NCBI GenBank assembly: GCA_003024785.1
Contig: PUQB01000404.1
Coordinates: forward strand, 124,001 to 188,000
Direction of reading: 5' to 3'
Source: Selaginella tamariscina
Lineage: Eukaryota > Streptophyta > Lycopodiopsida > Selaginellales > Selaginellaceae
Length of the DNA stretch: 64,000 nt
Shown in pieces: positions 21,878 to 33,430 of this stretch. The notes beneath the pieces were generated by a model, which was not told the origin of the DNA, ran no database searches, and saw only the letters and a list, made by a program, of their open reading frames with translations. The position numbers and the translations under genes were made by a program. Each line of letters starts with the position of its first letter. The first letter of the stretch is position 1.

Positions 21878-24466
21878 ATGGCTGATCAGGTCAAAGATTT
21901 ATCGGACGAGGAAGGAGCTATGGCGACCATGGATGCCGGATTGAAGGCGCTGGGTCTCGGCGATTGGAGAAGCCGGGTATTCTGCGGCGCAGGGTGTCTC
22001 AGATCGAACTATTCCGGTGGAAATCTGCGGGCGAGCTTGGGGAATTCTGCGAAATCTGCTGCTGTAAGCGTTGAATCGGAGGCTGCCGCCACGGATTTGG
22101 AAGGATTGAGGATGTTACACAGGTTAGCGCTTTAAAATCTATGTTTTCTGCGTTGTTTTCTTTCTGCTTAGCTTTTTGCTTCCTGTGTATGATCATGTAC
22201 TTCGAGGGTATAATGTAGTGTTTAGTTTTGAGATATCGATGCAGTGTCACACACACACCCACACACACACCTCATATAATATCTTATTGGTTTATTTTCT
22301 ATAAAATCATGCATTGCATACCTAAGTATCATTCATTATCTTCTTGTTTCACAACTTCTGACACTTTTCTTTTACACTTGGTTAAACACAAACATAGGAT
22401 GTTATTTAACTTGTGTGTTTTTGCTTTTCTTTTGTAGTTGATTGGGAGGACCCCGATGGTTTATTTGAACAGCGTGGTTGAGGGCTGTGTAGCAAATATT
22501 GCGGCCAAGCTTGAAATTATGGAACCGTGTTGCAGTGTCAAAGACAGGTATATCATTTTAATTCATCTTATATACTAAATGTATGCATATGAAGTATCTA
22601 AACGGACTCTCTTAATTCTAAGCATTTTCTGTTTGTTTTCCTTCAGGATAGGATACAGTATGCTTTCAGACGCTGAAGCTAAAGGTGCAATAACTCCTGG
22701 AAAGGTACTAGCATTTCAAATTTATATTTAATTATAACATGTAAGTATGCTAACAATAAACGTTTATGTTTACCATATACAGTATACATTTGTATTCATG
22801 CATGTATCTATATTTATCTTCTTCACATGTGGTGTGTGTTTATCTAAGATTTTATTATTCTGTCTTCTAATTTATACACGAACACGGTGATTAGAAACAC
22901 AGTTATACGTATAATAATTATGTACATGATAAATTAGATGAAAACACACAGTGTCACATGTATGCTATCTTTTAACATATATGTTTGTAATATAGAGTGT
23001 CCTCGTTGAGCCCACCAGCGGATAGGATTAGCATTCATAGCAGCTGCCAAGGGATACAAGCTGGTATTGACGATGCCAGCATCTACGAGCCTCGAGCGAA
23101 GAATCTTGCTCAAGGCATTCGGAGCAGAGCTTGTCCTCACTGATCCTGCCAAGGGCATGAAGGGTGCTGTTTCCAAAGCCGAAGAAATTGTTACCAAGAC
23201 TCCAAACGCTTATATGCTTCAACAGTTTGAGAACCCTGCCAATCCCAAGGTAATATATCCGTACTATATATAAATATATCGTAAATATATAGGTATATTA
23301 TACAATATTCAGCTCTCATATGGTTGTTAGTGATAATTGCGTGTGTACTGGAAATTTGTATGGGTTATACACGCTCACACCCACACAATTATGTAACACT
23401 GCGGAGTATGTGCTATTTATGAGCTATATTTCATTTATTTTCTTTTAATTTTTGTTTCTTAAATAGATTCGTTTCGACCTGAGATCTGGGAAGATACCCG
23501 TGGAAAAGTGGATATTCTCGTGTCTGGTATCGGAACTGGTGGTACTGTGACTGGAGCTGGTACTTTCCAATGTTAACGTAATAATCCGAGCAACAGTATA
23601 TATATTTATAATACATGCACATTTGGATTGTGTTTATTAATTCTTTCTCTGCAGATATTTGGTGTTGAGCCCACGGAAAGCAATGTGTTATCTGGTGGCA
23701 AACCAGGTTGGTCTTTATACATTTAGTATTCTAATAGCATACTTACTATGCCCATATATATTTATTAAACACATGTACACGTATAATATTTTACTTAAAG
23801 AATGTTATTGCAGGTCCACATAAGATTCAAGGTATTGGTGCAGGGTTTATTCCTGGTATCCTGGATGTCTCGATCCTTGACGAAGTTATCCAGGTAAATA
23901 CATGTATCCAGTTATATAGTAATCCTTTCTAAAGTTATAGATACTCTCAGAACGAATTTGATGATATCTCTCTCTGTTTTATCTATTTTAACTGATTAAT
24001 TTTTTCTCATAGATATCCAGTAACGATTCAGTTGAAATGGCAAAGCAACTTGCATTGAAGGAAGGCTTGCTGGTAATTTTGTGCACATGTGTTTAATTGT
24101 TAATTGTGATATGATTTAACGATTTGATGTTTTAGGTTGGCATTTCGTCAGGAGCTGCGGTTGCTGCAGCTATTCAGGTGGCAAAGAGACCAGAGAACGA
24201 GAATAAACTCACTGTGGTAAGCACTCTCTTATATAGATAGAGAGAGATACATACATACATATATATGTACTGCCACACACACAGACGTGTGTGTGTCTCT
24301 AAAGAGTCGTAAATATTGTTACCTCTCTCTCTTGCGCTTCTGGACAGATTATATATATTAAACATATTATATGTTAGTATTAATAAGTGAAAATATATGC
24401 AGGTGGTGCTCGGTTCTGTTTCAATCAATCAGAGCAGAAGCTGAGAAAATGCAGCCAGAGATTTGA
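21878..24466 (+). pseudogene. O-acetylserine (thiol) lyase (cysteine synthase), decayed
   Basis: In life this PLP enzyme makes cysteine from O-acetylserine and sulfide. Exons by splice signals: 21878-22122, 22438-22547 ([11 protein letters not shown] ... CSVKDR with the PLP lysine), 22647-22704, 22996-23249, 23467-~23564, 23655-23706, 23814-23893, 24013-24072, 24136-24216 (VGISSGAAVAAA), 24403-24466 (reads to EKMQPEI and TGA in one frame). The Ser/Ala/Arg-rich N-terminal 70 residues suggest an organelle transit peptide. Defects: exon 1 is out of frame with IEDVTQ at its end; about 10 bases are lost after 23022, deleting the centre of the substrate loop (TSGNTG) and creating a stop; exon 5 lacks part of its start and end; exon 10 lacks about a dozen codons. 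All exon borders survive, so decay followed loss of function of a normal intron-bearing gene. Confidence 0.88.
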
Positions 24467-24697
24467 GTTAATAATTAATTATTCTATGAAAATCAACTAA
24501 TAAACCCTATGCCAGTGAATAAGCTTCATTTTTGGTGTTAAATTAGTTTTATGCATAAATGAAAATAATTTGTATAAGAATTTAAAGCATTTTAATTAAA
24601 TAAGGTTAATTTCTCTACTTGTTCAGATTAACTGGTTAAGATCATTTAGGTTAACCCCGATTGAGGTTAGATTTAGGGGCGGCGGATCGCCAGAGGT

Positions 24698-26869
24698 ATG
24701 GCGCCCACGATCAGGCAACGGGTAGCGCAAATAAAATGCTTCCAGTGCAAACTCTCAGCTGAGGGTGTCCGGAGGCACACAGATCTCGATTCTGTGTTAT
24801 CCAAACACAGCCAACATTCAGCAAAGAAAAGGAAACTGTCTGACGAAGAGGAAACGCCTGACTCGGCAGAAGCGGCAGAAGACTCGGCAGAAGCGGCAGA
24901 AGAGGAAACGCCTGCTCCTAGCAAAACACGAAAGGCGAAGGTAACTACTGACAGAATTTCTTTAGAATATATCATGCTTTTGTTTTTTAGGGACTGGGCA
25001 AGGCGGATTATACCAAAGCCGCAAAAAAGATCCTGACGTGTCCACCAAATCAAGCCACAGAAGAATCTCATCATTGGCAAGGGCTTTTCATAGAGGTAGT
25101 GTCACATACTGTTTGTATTTTTCTGTTTCTTGACAAGTGCAATGCAGGTGGGGAAAGGGATGCCATCTAACGATAAGATGGATCTTTTGCAAGAGGCGAA
25201 ACTTAACAACACGGTGGTCACTAAGGCACTCAAGTTCGGACGCGTGCTAAAGAATGTATTTCCAGTCGTCAATGGAGAAGGTTATAGCGAAGAAAACGAC
25301 AGACCTCGCGTAATAGGCCTCGTTGCAGGATTTGTGGCTCTCGTTGGAAAACCAGAGGTATGTGTTAAGTAAGTATATTGCATGCTGTTTATGCTAATTA
25401 AGTATTGCAGGTTGTTGTGCAGAACGGGCCGGTTCGATATTTTGTGATGAAAAGGGTTGATGGCCTCGACGTTCCGGTGGAAACGAGTCCCCTGGACAGT
25501 CTGCACGAGGCAAGTCTGAGGTTCTAGAGATGTCTCTTGAACATGGGGATTCAACGTCCAAGGTATTTACTGATTTACTGATTTGATGTGTTAATGGCTT
25601 TTGGTTCTTCCAGAAATGGAAAATGGATCTTCTTATGTTCTCAGAAGTGGAAATCAATGGTTGCAAGGTGTGGGTACCAAGAGATTTGGTGGAGGCCAAG
25701 GGCGATGATGCAAGTATGCTTGACTTGTATCAAGCTTCGTCTTCGGGCTTCAGGCTACAGCTGAAGAGGCTGCAAGATGAGTTAGATATTGATCGGCTCT
25801 ATCTTGAAGTTTGGGGAACGCAGACATATTATTATGGGATTCAGGACATTTTTGGGTATATCACCGTGAAGAACGGTGTTGTGACAAAAGAATCGTACGA
25901 CAAATATCATGCAACACTGAACAAGCGCAAGGGATTAAAGAACTTTCCAATGGATTCATTTTTCCGGTGAGTTTGATGAGAGACTTCGTGAGATAGTTCT
26001 TATCGGTGTTTCTTCTTATGCAGTTGCCCACAGACGCTGAAGGAGTTTCAAGATGCGTATGATAAAAAGGCACAGAAATTCTCGGGCAAGTACCATTGTG
26101 ATTTGCCGTCTTTATATGACCAAGAAGACTTCCCGGTGGGCATTGTTTACTTCTCTGACAAGCCTCGTTTGATGCCAACTGGCTGGGTCGGAGAGGATGT
26201 GACCTTCCAGAAAAATTGCGCTTTTGTGCAAGCACATATCCGAATTCTTGGGTCAAATGCAGCTATCGAGGGCGACGATTGCAATGAGAGGCTTCTCCAT
26301 AACTACAAGATGTTTAAGCAAAGAGCTGAACGGGAAGGTGTTGACAAGCCTATCGATTACCAGGTTAGTTCCCTTGATCTATTGTTGTGGTTACTCTGAC
26401 ATTGGTTTTTGTGTAGTGCCAAGGTACAAGATAGTTGAGCAGCCGACGGAGCAAAGTTTTAAAGTGGGGGATCTGTGGGTTGAACCATCTTCTCCAAATG
26501 ATTATGCAGGTGAAAGAAGCCAAGGTGATGTTGTCCGGAACACGGCAAGCTCGTCAGCCATTGTGACAGGTAAGAAGTTGTTGTATAGATTTGCGTACGT
26601 CTTGCTAAGGCATGTTTTGCAGTGGATGATGTGTGGAGAAATCCACCATCAAAGGAAAGAAGTTGAGCAATGGACGACCTCGGAGGTCGCCAAACTTCTT
26701 ACCCTTGTGTGTGGAAAACCGCTATAATCGTGATGCCTTTATGAACTCGCCGGTGGATGGATCACTGCTGATGGAAATGACTAAGAGTGAGCTTAACGAC
26801 TGGCTTGTCACTCTGAATAGTTACGTGGACCGGGTTCGAATCAGAAAATGGTTTAAGCAACTTAAATAG
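24698..26869 (+). CDS. Unrecognised eight-exon gene with C-terminal SAM-like domain; 3' end frameshifted
   Basis: Splice-consistent exons: 24698-24940, 24991-25095, 25148-25357, 25411-25509, 25614-25966, 26024-26363, 26431-26569, ~26624-26869. Phases join cleanly for exons 1-7, giving about 495 residues. The intron after 25509 is GC-AG (GAG|GCAAGT). The exon 7 start uses the AAG at 26428-26430, because the stronger-looking TAG at 26416 would bring an early stop. The N-terminus has KCFQCK, a basic KKRK (likely nuclear) and an acidic repeat of SAEAAE units (about residues 55-70). The middle is globular and unknown to me. The C-terminus (VEQWTTSEVAKLL ... DGSLLMEMTKSELNDWL ... RIRKWFKQL) fits a sterile-alpha-motif domain but lies in two frames, with shifts near 26655 and 26718. 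Either the 3' end is dead or these are base-call errors. Confidence 0.6.
25510..25613 (+). other. GC-AG intron
   Basis: GAG|GCAAGT ... TTCTTCCAG|AAATGG keeps the frame (HEK) across the junction, whereas no GT donor nearby does. GC-AG introns are a known minor class with this strong donor context. Confidence 0.7.
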
Positions 26870-26879
26870 TTTAGTCTGT

Positions 26880-27385
26880 TCAAAATTTTGTATAAGCCTA
26901 AGTAATGAATTTATAGTCAGAGGGATTTAGTTTTAAAATGTAAATTCTTACTAATTAAAAATACTTAATAATTTATAAATTTATTTTAAAATCAACAATG
27001 TGATATATATATATATATATATAATATATAATGTAATGTATTTAATATAATATTTATAATTAAACAATATATACACACACACAACGCAATAATAATAAAA
27101 ATTTATGTAAATCTAAAATTAAAAATTTATGTAAATCTAAAATTGCATGAATAAAATAGACAAAGATTATTTCACATGAATTGTTGAAAGGGCAGATGAA
27201 TTGATAATAACACCAGTATATATTTTAATATATGTCAAGGTAAACTCATTATAGTATATATTTTCTTACATGTAAAATATAATCTTACATAAACGTAGTT
27301 CGACAAGGTGGTAAACTTGGACGGGTCTAGGAAACTTCACTGGTTATATTCGGTTGGTTGTACAAACTCATCTTGGAGGTAAATT
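26880..27385. other. AT-rich spacer
   Basis: 3' flank of the SAM-like gene; (TA)n at 27005-27025. A direct repeat of 'taaaaatttatgtaaatctaaaatt' type occurs at 27095-27145. No gene. Confidence 0.6.
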
Positions 27386-27389
27386 TTCA

Positions 27390-28165
27390 AGAAGTGCGAC
27401 GAAGTGATCATATGACGAAAGCAGCAGACAACGATGTGGAAGCGCACGATGAACTACAAAGTAATGATTTTTATGATGAAAGGTAGAACATTATCACTCA
27501 TGGAGTATGTTTATCCTTGTGCAGGTTACACCTTCGTCAGGTGTTTGGCCCGCAAGAGGTCAGGTGGTATTCTAAAACGAAGAATTACAAAAGGCCTCAA
27601 CCTTAGTCTGAGGAAACAAGGAGCTTCCTTACATATTTGTAACTTTCTTAACATATTCTTCTTTCATGGTCAAATCTGGATATTCTGCCCATCAATTGCG
27701 GTATCTATCTATCTATCTATATATATTATATTATATATATCCTACGAGAAAACGCAGATAATAATAATCAACCGACTTTGACTAGTTTCATTGTTCGATG
27801 ACATAATTTTAAATAACATAAGGTTGACTGACGAATTTAATTTCAGTTTATTTATAGGTATTCATTTTTCATTTTTCATTTTTACAATGAGTTAAATTTC
27901 TTAATAATAAAAACATCCCTGTTTCTCACGATGTGCAATGTTTGTATTCGCACCTGTAAAGTCCACATTCCATGCATAGCTGCACGTAATATTCTTGGCA
28001 TATACGTTGAGAAGTACCAGATTCTCGAATATACTTTTCCAAGCATAATATGTATAAATACAGAACATTTGGAGCAACTAGCAATGTGCGAGATATGAAG
28101 ATCTATAATTAAACATTATCTTATTATTAATTATTTATTATTAATTAAATATTGTCATCTTTATT
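27390..28165 (+). repeat. Dispersed repeat, copy C (3' third)
   Basis: Matches 7080-7750 and about 58905-59635 with indels. It includes a TTGTGCAG|GTTACACC acceptor-like site at about 27526 conserved in copy B (TTGTGCAGGTTACACC), so it may carry the last exon of a lost gene. It ends at the shared CATCTTTATTAA. Here, as at copy B, the B-box gene's upstream region follows immediately, which places this repeat inside the duplicated segment. Confidence 0.75.
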
Positions 28166-28470
28166 AACCAAACTTGTCTTTTTGTGAACACCAAGTCAAC
28201 AAACATGCAAGCTTTCTGACTCAACCACGCTAGAAGACACACACACACACACACACATTAACATATATAATATATGTTAATTATACCACGAGCTCCATGC
28301 TATGCTTCCATTCTTTGATCAAGCTTTTATATTGCTGTAGAAGCACATTTCGTCATCTTCCTACATTTAAGTTACTATTTCCCCATGATCATGTTACTTA
28401 GAAAATGTGGTTACTTTTATATAATTTAGTTTCCATGGGTGTGCTTTAATAGGCTGAGCCAGCGTGCACT
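28166..28470. repeat. Dispersed 0.3-kb repeat upstream of B-box copy 1
   Basis: Matches 59645-59975 upstream of B-box copy 2 and, more weakly, 51080-51420 downstream of the GT77 gene. Shared words include 'accaagtcaacaaaca', a (CA)n tract, 'acatataatatatgtt' and 'ataccacgag'. No coding capacity. Confidence 0.75.
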
Positions 28471-28565
28471 ATTATCATAAATGTATGCACATATAAACTA
28501 CATCACAATAATGCCTGGATCAACCAATCAAAGGGAAGCTTAGTTATTAATATAATACTTCATAT

Positions 28566-28770
28566 TGAAAGAGCAGATATATTAAATGAAATGTCTGATA
28601 TATTAGTTTACAAAAACCCTGCTTATATACAGGAGGCCTCCTAGCACGTGGCACACATGTGACACGTGGCACTACACATGGGGGCCAGATCACCACCCAT
28701 GTGTCACTACGCATGTGTGTATATACACATGCGTATATACGGTACGTTACCTAATATACAGTATCTTACA
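28566..28770 (-). repeat. 3' LTR of retrotransposon 1
   Basis: 205 bases; pairs with 33226-33430. Contains an inverted 'catgtgtgtatatacacatg' palindrome at about 28713-28732. Confidence 0.92.
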
Positions 28771-28789
28771 CTATCCTCCCCTCTGTGGC

Positions 28790-30300
28790 TGTGTAGATGG
28801 TGAGGATCTGATGGTCCTGGATCCGTGTGAACTGGGCCATCTAAGGTATGACCAAATGTACTCAACGAGTCTCGAACGACAAACCGTTTCATTCGAACCA
28901 CGTGAACTATCTCAACCTTATGAGATCCCACCAACTGTACTTGATATACATGAGGACCAACCTTTCGGAGTACTCGGTAGGGACCCACTTATGTAATAAA
29001 CCAGTTGCAAGCCCAGGTGCAGTCAGCTTAGGAAAACGTACCAGGACTAAATCACCGCAGCAAAATCTGGTGGAATTTGATGTCGTGCATTGTAAGAAGA
29101 TTGCTGCCACATTTGAGCTCGACCAAGATGTTCAGCAGACTCTGCACGCAGAAGAGGCAAAACAGCATCCAAATGTCGAGCCCACATCTTTGCATCCTCG
29201 GCACGTGGCAGATTCGATGATAACCCCAATTCACTAGGCAACTTAGGATCATATCCATACAATGCCTTGAATGGAGAGATACCAATCGAACTCTGAATGC
29301 CTGTTACATAAGCAAATCTCAAACATCGCAAATACCAATCCCAGTCTGTGTGATTGAAGTTCACATACTTCGAGATCATACCCTTGAAGGTCCGATTCAA
29401 TCGCTCCACCAAAATCAGTTTGTGGATGATACGGAGAGGCAAATGAATGTTTTACCCTAACCTCTCACACAACACTCGGATTACCTCTGCAATGAAAGCG
29501 GGGCCATTGTCTGATAACATCCGCTCTGGACAAGAATGCTGCAAAACCACATTATCGAACAGAAACAAAGCTGTTGACATGGCAGTTGCATCTGGAAGAG
29601 CACCAACCTCCACCCATCGAGTTAAATAATCGGATACAACAATGATGTACTGGTTACCGTGAGAAGAACGTGGAAAAGGTCCCATTAGATCCACTGCAAT
29701 TAACTCAAAAGGGCGAGAGACATTGATGGATTCCAACATCCCCATGGCCCGAGTCGTAGAGGAATTCCGAGTTTGACAAGTGGGACAACTTTGAATATAC
29801 CTGATCACATCACCACGCATGCTGGGCCAATAAAATGATCGGCGCAGCTTCTCCAACACCCGTTGGTGACCAAGATGACCTCCAACAATAGGTGAATCAT
29901 GATATGCTCGAAGAAGGTGTGGAACATATGTAGAGGGTACATCCAAACGCCATCTGTCCTCTGGATTTGTCCCAATAAATACAATAAACCATCCTGAAGT
30001 CGAAACTGAGCATGATATTGTCGAAACCGAGGTTCGAAAGACGGATTTGCAAACGCATCGCGTAATTGCCTCGTCCATGGTTCATGTTTTTGAGCATCCT
30101 GCCACTGTTCCAAGGATGGTAAGTCGGCATCGAATACCTGAGGGACTTGTATCAAACCGAACGCTGCAACTACTGCATGAGCAGGCAAAGTGGAATCGAA
30201 GAGGGGTGCTCGAGAAAGTGCATCCGCATCCACCATTGTTCGCCCAGGCCTGTGCACCACCTTAAAGTTATATACCTGGAGACGTAATGCCATCTGCTAC
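28790..30300 (-). pseudogene. Integrase region of retrotransposon 1
   Basis: From high to low coordinate: the RNase H-integrase link (VHRPGRTMVDADALSRAP); an HHCC zinc finger (HDSPIVGGHLGHQR ... SCPTCQT); the first Asp in IAVDLMGPFPRSSHGNQYI; the second in MLSDNGPAFIAEV; then a frameshift near 29445, after which the Glu is seen in VERLNRTFKGMISKYV. The C-terminal part holds GDLVLVRFPK and GPYRVLRKVGPHVYQVQL and finishes near 28790 without a chromodomain. At least three frame changes (near 29870, 29445 and 29000) rule out activity. Confidence 0.85.
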
Positions 30301-31600
30301 GCGACCCACTAAATTCTTCCGTTTTAATAAGGAAGTGACAGCAGCATGATCACACTCCAAAAGTGTTTCACTCCCATGTAAGTAGGCATGAAGTCGTTCA
30401 AAACCCCAAACAGCAGCAAGGCATTCTTTTTCAGTAGTGGAATAATTCCTCTCAGCCGGCGTGAGTACTCGACTAATGTAAGCCACCGGGTGTCGAATTG
30501 AAGAATCCACAGCATCAGTTTGCATCAATACACCACCAATACCAACATCTGAGGCATCTACTCGTAAAATGAACGGACGAGTAAAATCTGGATATTGAAG
30601 CAATGGTGGAGTTGTCAGGAACTCTTTTAACTGGTCAAATGCCTGCTGACACCTGCGAGTCCACCTGAAAGATACCTGTGGATGAACTAACTCCCGAAGA
30701 GGGGCAGTTCGATCAGTGAGATGATCGATGAATCGACCCAAGTACTGCACCTTGCCCAAGAAATGCTGGACTTCCTGTATGTACGGGGACGAGGGAACTC
30801 TCGAACAGCTCGTAACTTCATTAGATCCACCTGTAAACCCTCTCGAGATATACGGTAACCCAAGTAAGTGGTGTCGGTCGAACCAAACACACACTTTTCA
30901 AGTTTCAACTTCAGGCCAACTTCTCGAAATCGATCAAGAACGCGCGTACATCACGAATGTGATCCTCCCAAGAACCAGACCCATGAATGAGCACATCGTC
31001 GATAAAATCGGCAGTGATATCAGGCATATCGAAAAGAAGCTCATCCATCATGCGTTGAAAGGTGGCAGGAGCTGAAGTCAATCCAAAAGGCATGACCAAA
31101 AACTCGTAAAGACCAAATGGTGTCCGGAAGGCTGTTTTGGAATATCCTCCTCAGCCATAGGAACCTGCCAATATCTGATGCCAAATCCAACTTAGTAAAC
31201 CACCGACTCTGACCCAAACGATCTAATAGATCGGCAGAGTTCGGAAGTGGATAGACATCTTTGATGGTAACATCGTTGAGAGGTCGGTAATCACACAAAA
31301 TCGTAGAGATCCATCAGGCTTGGAAACCAAATGAGGTTCACATGCCCATGGACTCCGTGATGGACGACACACCCGCTTACCGATCATATCTGTAACAGCT
31401 GTTCGCATGGCTGATAACTCTTTTGGTGACCTGTGTCGAACCGGGACTTTGAAAGGCTTTGCATTGCCTGTGGGTATACAGTGTCGAGTCTTCACACGTG
31501 CACCTTGGGACAGATCAAATTTGAACAAACTTGCATACTGCTGCTTAAGTTGTTCGATGCATTGTGCTCGATACTCCGGTGACGGATCCGACATTTGAAC
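30268..31600 (-). pseudogene. Reverse transcriptase and RNase H region of retrotransposon 1
   Basis: RT blocks: DYRPLNDVTIKDVYPLP (31290-31240), a fingers-palm segment ending WFTKLDLAS, MPFGLTSAPATFQRMMDELL (31095-31036), and the catalytic box read as FIDD in ADFIDDVLIH, followed by the connection segment CVFGSTDTTYLGYRIS. RNase H: FILRVDASDVGIGGVLMQ and NYSTTEKECLAAVWGFE. Frameshifts lie near 31200, 31130, 30910 and 30780, and shortly before the link to integrase. Confidence 0.87.
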
Positions 31601-31704
31601 CTGTTGAGATGAACACCATCCCAAGACTGAATCAAAGGAGCTGTATGTGTGATACAAACAGCAACAAGCTTGTCTGGACGTAAAGGAACAGACTTTCGAC
31701 TGCT

Positions 31705-32061
31705 TCAACCAGTCACATCCAGAATAATGTCAAAGACCTGGGAAGGGACAACCCTAAGAGACCCAGAGGGAAACTTATGATTGTCACCCAAAACCAGCGT
31801 AGTTGAAGTGGTGTACTGTGATACTGCACGAGACTGCCCATTACCATATAAAATGTGCAAGACCTTATCTGCACGTCTTAAGGGTAACGAGCACCGATGC
31901 ACTAGAGAAGAAGTTATGGAAGACATACTGGATCCTGTATCCACAAGCACTGTGACTGAAAGATCATTCATTCGTGCAGAAAATGTGAAAACTGGATGAT
32001 CCGGTGGAACTTGCAAACCCTGATATGCATAGCGGAAAAAGCATGGAGGTGAAGTCTCCAT
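31705..32061 (-). pseudogene. Retropepsin-type protease region of retrotransposon 1
   Basis: The active-site motif VLVDTGSSMSSI is intact and followed by the expected hydrophobic strands up to FDIIL. It is separated from RT by a frame change at about 31705. Confidence 0.8.
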
Positions 32062-33172
32062 CGCACGGGATCCCTCCGTCGCCCGTACGATTACTGGTTT
32101 TCTGCAACAGATCCATCTGCAAGAGAGGCTTCATCATCTGGAAGCTCATCATCAGACATAATGGCCGCCACAGCACACCATCCGGAACATATGGTCGCCA
32201 GCCTGGATGTGGTGGACGCCAATCAGGATACACATCGCATGCTCGCCAAGTATGTCCAGGCGCCCAAAGGCCCAACAATGAACTTGATTGGTATCTTCGC
32301 ATGAAAAGAAAATCTTTATATGTTATTACCTAAATGGATATAATTGTATACAAAACAAAATGGGTGCATGCAAAACATGAGATATCGATGGAGGTGGACC
32401 ACGGGGTGGGCCCGAGGTCGACCACGAAAGGCTTGCCGTGCGGGCACATACGCAGCAGCATCAACCTCCATTGGATCAGCACGCTGAACAAGAGGAGCAG
32501 GTAACCCAAGGGAACACGGCCCTCACCAGGCATCAACTCAAAACGTTGAGCTAGTGCAAAAGCTTCCTCCAATGTGGTAGGACGAAGAGCCCGAACAAAT
32601 CGAACAAGTTCGGGTCGCATAGTTGGCCATAACATACCGAGCTTAATAGGCTCAGGCATGTTAAGATATGCACGCCGAACTAAATCCCCGAACCTAATAC
32701 TAAACCGCATAACAGACTCACCAGGATGTTGTCGTATCGCATGCAGTTGTTGGAAAGCATCATCTGAATCCTCAACTTTGCCAAACGTACGTTTGAGACA
32801 TTCCGTTAACCGATTACTATTGGCTTGAATCTCCACAGCCAATCCATTATACCACTTGAGCGCAGGGCCTTCCAAACATGTAGGGAATTCTCTGAGAGCA
32901 CGGGCCTCATCCCAACCATGGTAATGAACAATGACTTGGAAATGATCAAACCAGTGGTATACATCATCTCCCGAATCACCACAAAAAGATCGGGGTGAAC
33001 CCTCAGATTTGTGGCCTGTGAAGAGATGGAGGAGTACTAGAAGCAGATCCCCGGCATGAGGCTCAGACAGGGAAGAGGAGGACGGACCCTCAACGAAGCG
33101 CTCCAACAACTTAGTTTGTGCATCAATAGCAGTAGCAATAATGCTAAAAGCTGTCTCCATGTTTATTGTCAT
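31964..33172 (-). pseudogene. Gag region of retrotransposon 1
   Basis: The 280-codon frame from 33172 contains the retrotransposon Gag domain (YHWFDHFQVIVHYHGWDEA, LEGPALKWYNGL, QHPGESVMRFSIRFGDLVRRAY). It shifts frame near 32500. Further down, PGHTWRAC (about 32240-32265) looks like the end of a CCHC zinc knuckle whose first two cysteines are lost or out of frame. Confidence 0.82.
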
Positions 33173-33225
33173 GGAAACAAGAAAAAGAAAATGCGGAAGA
33201 AAGGAATACCCAACTTCTCCACTAA

Positions 33226-33430
33226 TGAAAGAGCAGATATATTAAATGAAATGTCTGATATATTAGTTTACAAAAACCCTGCTTATATACAGGAGGCCTC
33301 CTGCCACATGGCACACATGCGACACGTGGCACTGACACATGGGGCCAGATCACCACCCATGTGTCACTACGCATGTGTGTATATACACATGCGTATATAC
33401 GGTACGTTACCTAATATACAATATCTTACA
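33226..33430 (-). repeat. 5' LTR of retrotransposon 1
   Basis: 205 bases; equal in length to the partner at 28566-28770, with which it shares both ends. Confidence 0.92.

Larger units (their letters stand above)
28566..33430 (-). mobile_element. Ty3/gypsy LTR retrotransposon 1, full-length but defective
   Basis: Two 205-base LTRs (28566-28770 and 33226-33430) bound gag, protease, RT, RNase H and integrase in Ty3/gypsy order on the minus strand. The LTRs start and end TG...CA. A polypurine tract (AGAGGGGAGGATAG read on the minus strand, 28771-28784) abuts the 3' LTR. Next to the 5' LTR the minus strand reads TGGAGAAGTTGGG after three bases, a possible primer-binding site whose tRNA I cannot name. 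The target duplication is ATAT (28562-28565 and 33431-33434), confirmed by the uninterrupted CTTCATAT in duplication copy 2 (60041-60048). The LTRs differ at roughly 5% of sites, so insertion is old. Every domain carries a frameshift or stop. Confidence 0.93.

Noticed and set aside
22228-22437. 69-codon frame in the first intron of the cysteine synthase locus
   Set aside because: Lies between good splice sites and is built on CA repeats.
28715-29237. Plus-strand frames across retrotransposon 1
   Set aside because: Antisense to the integrase C-terminus, which has recognisable motifs on the minus strand.
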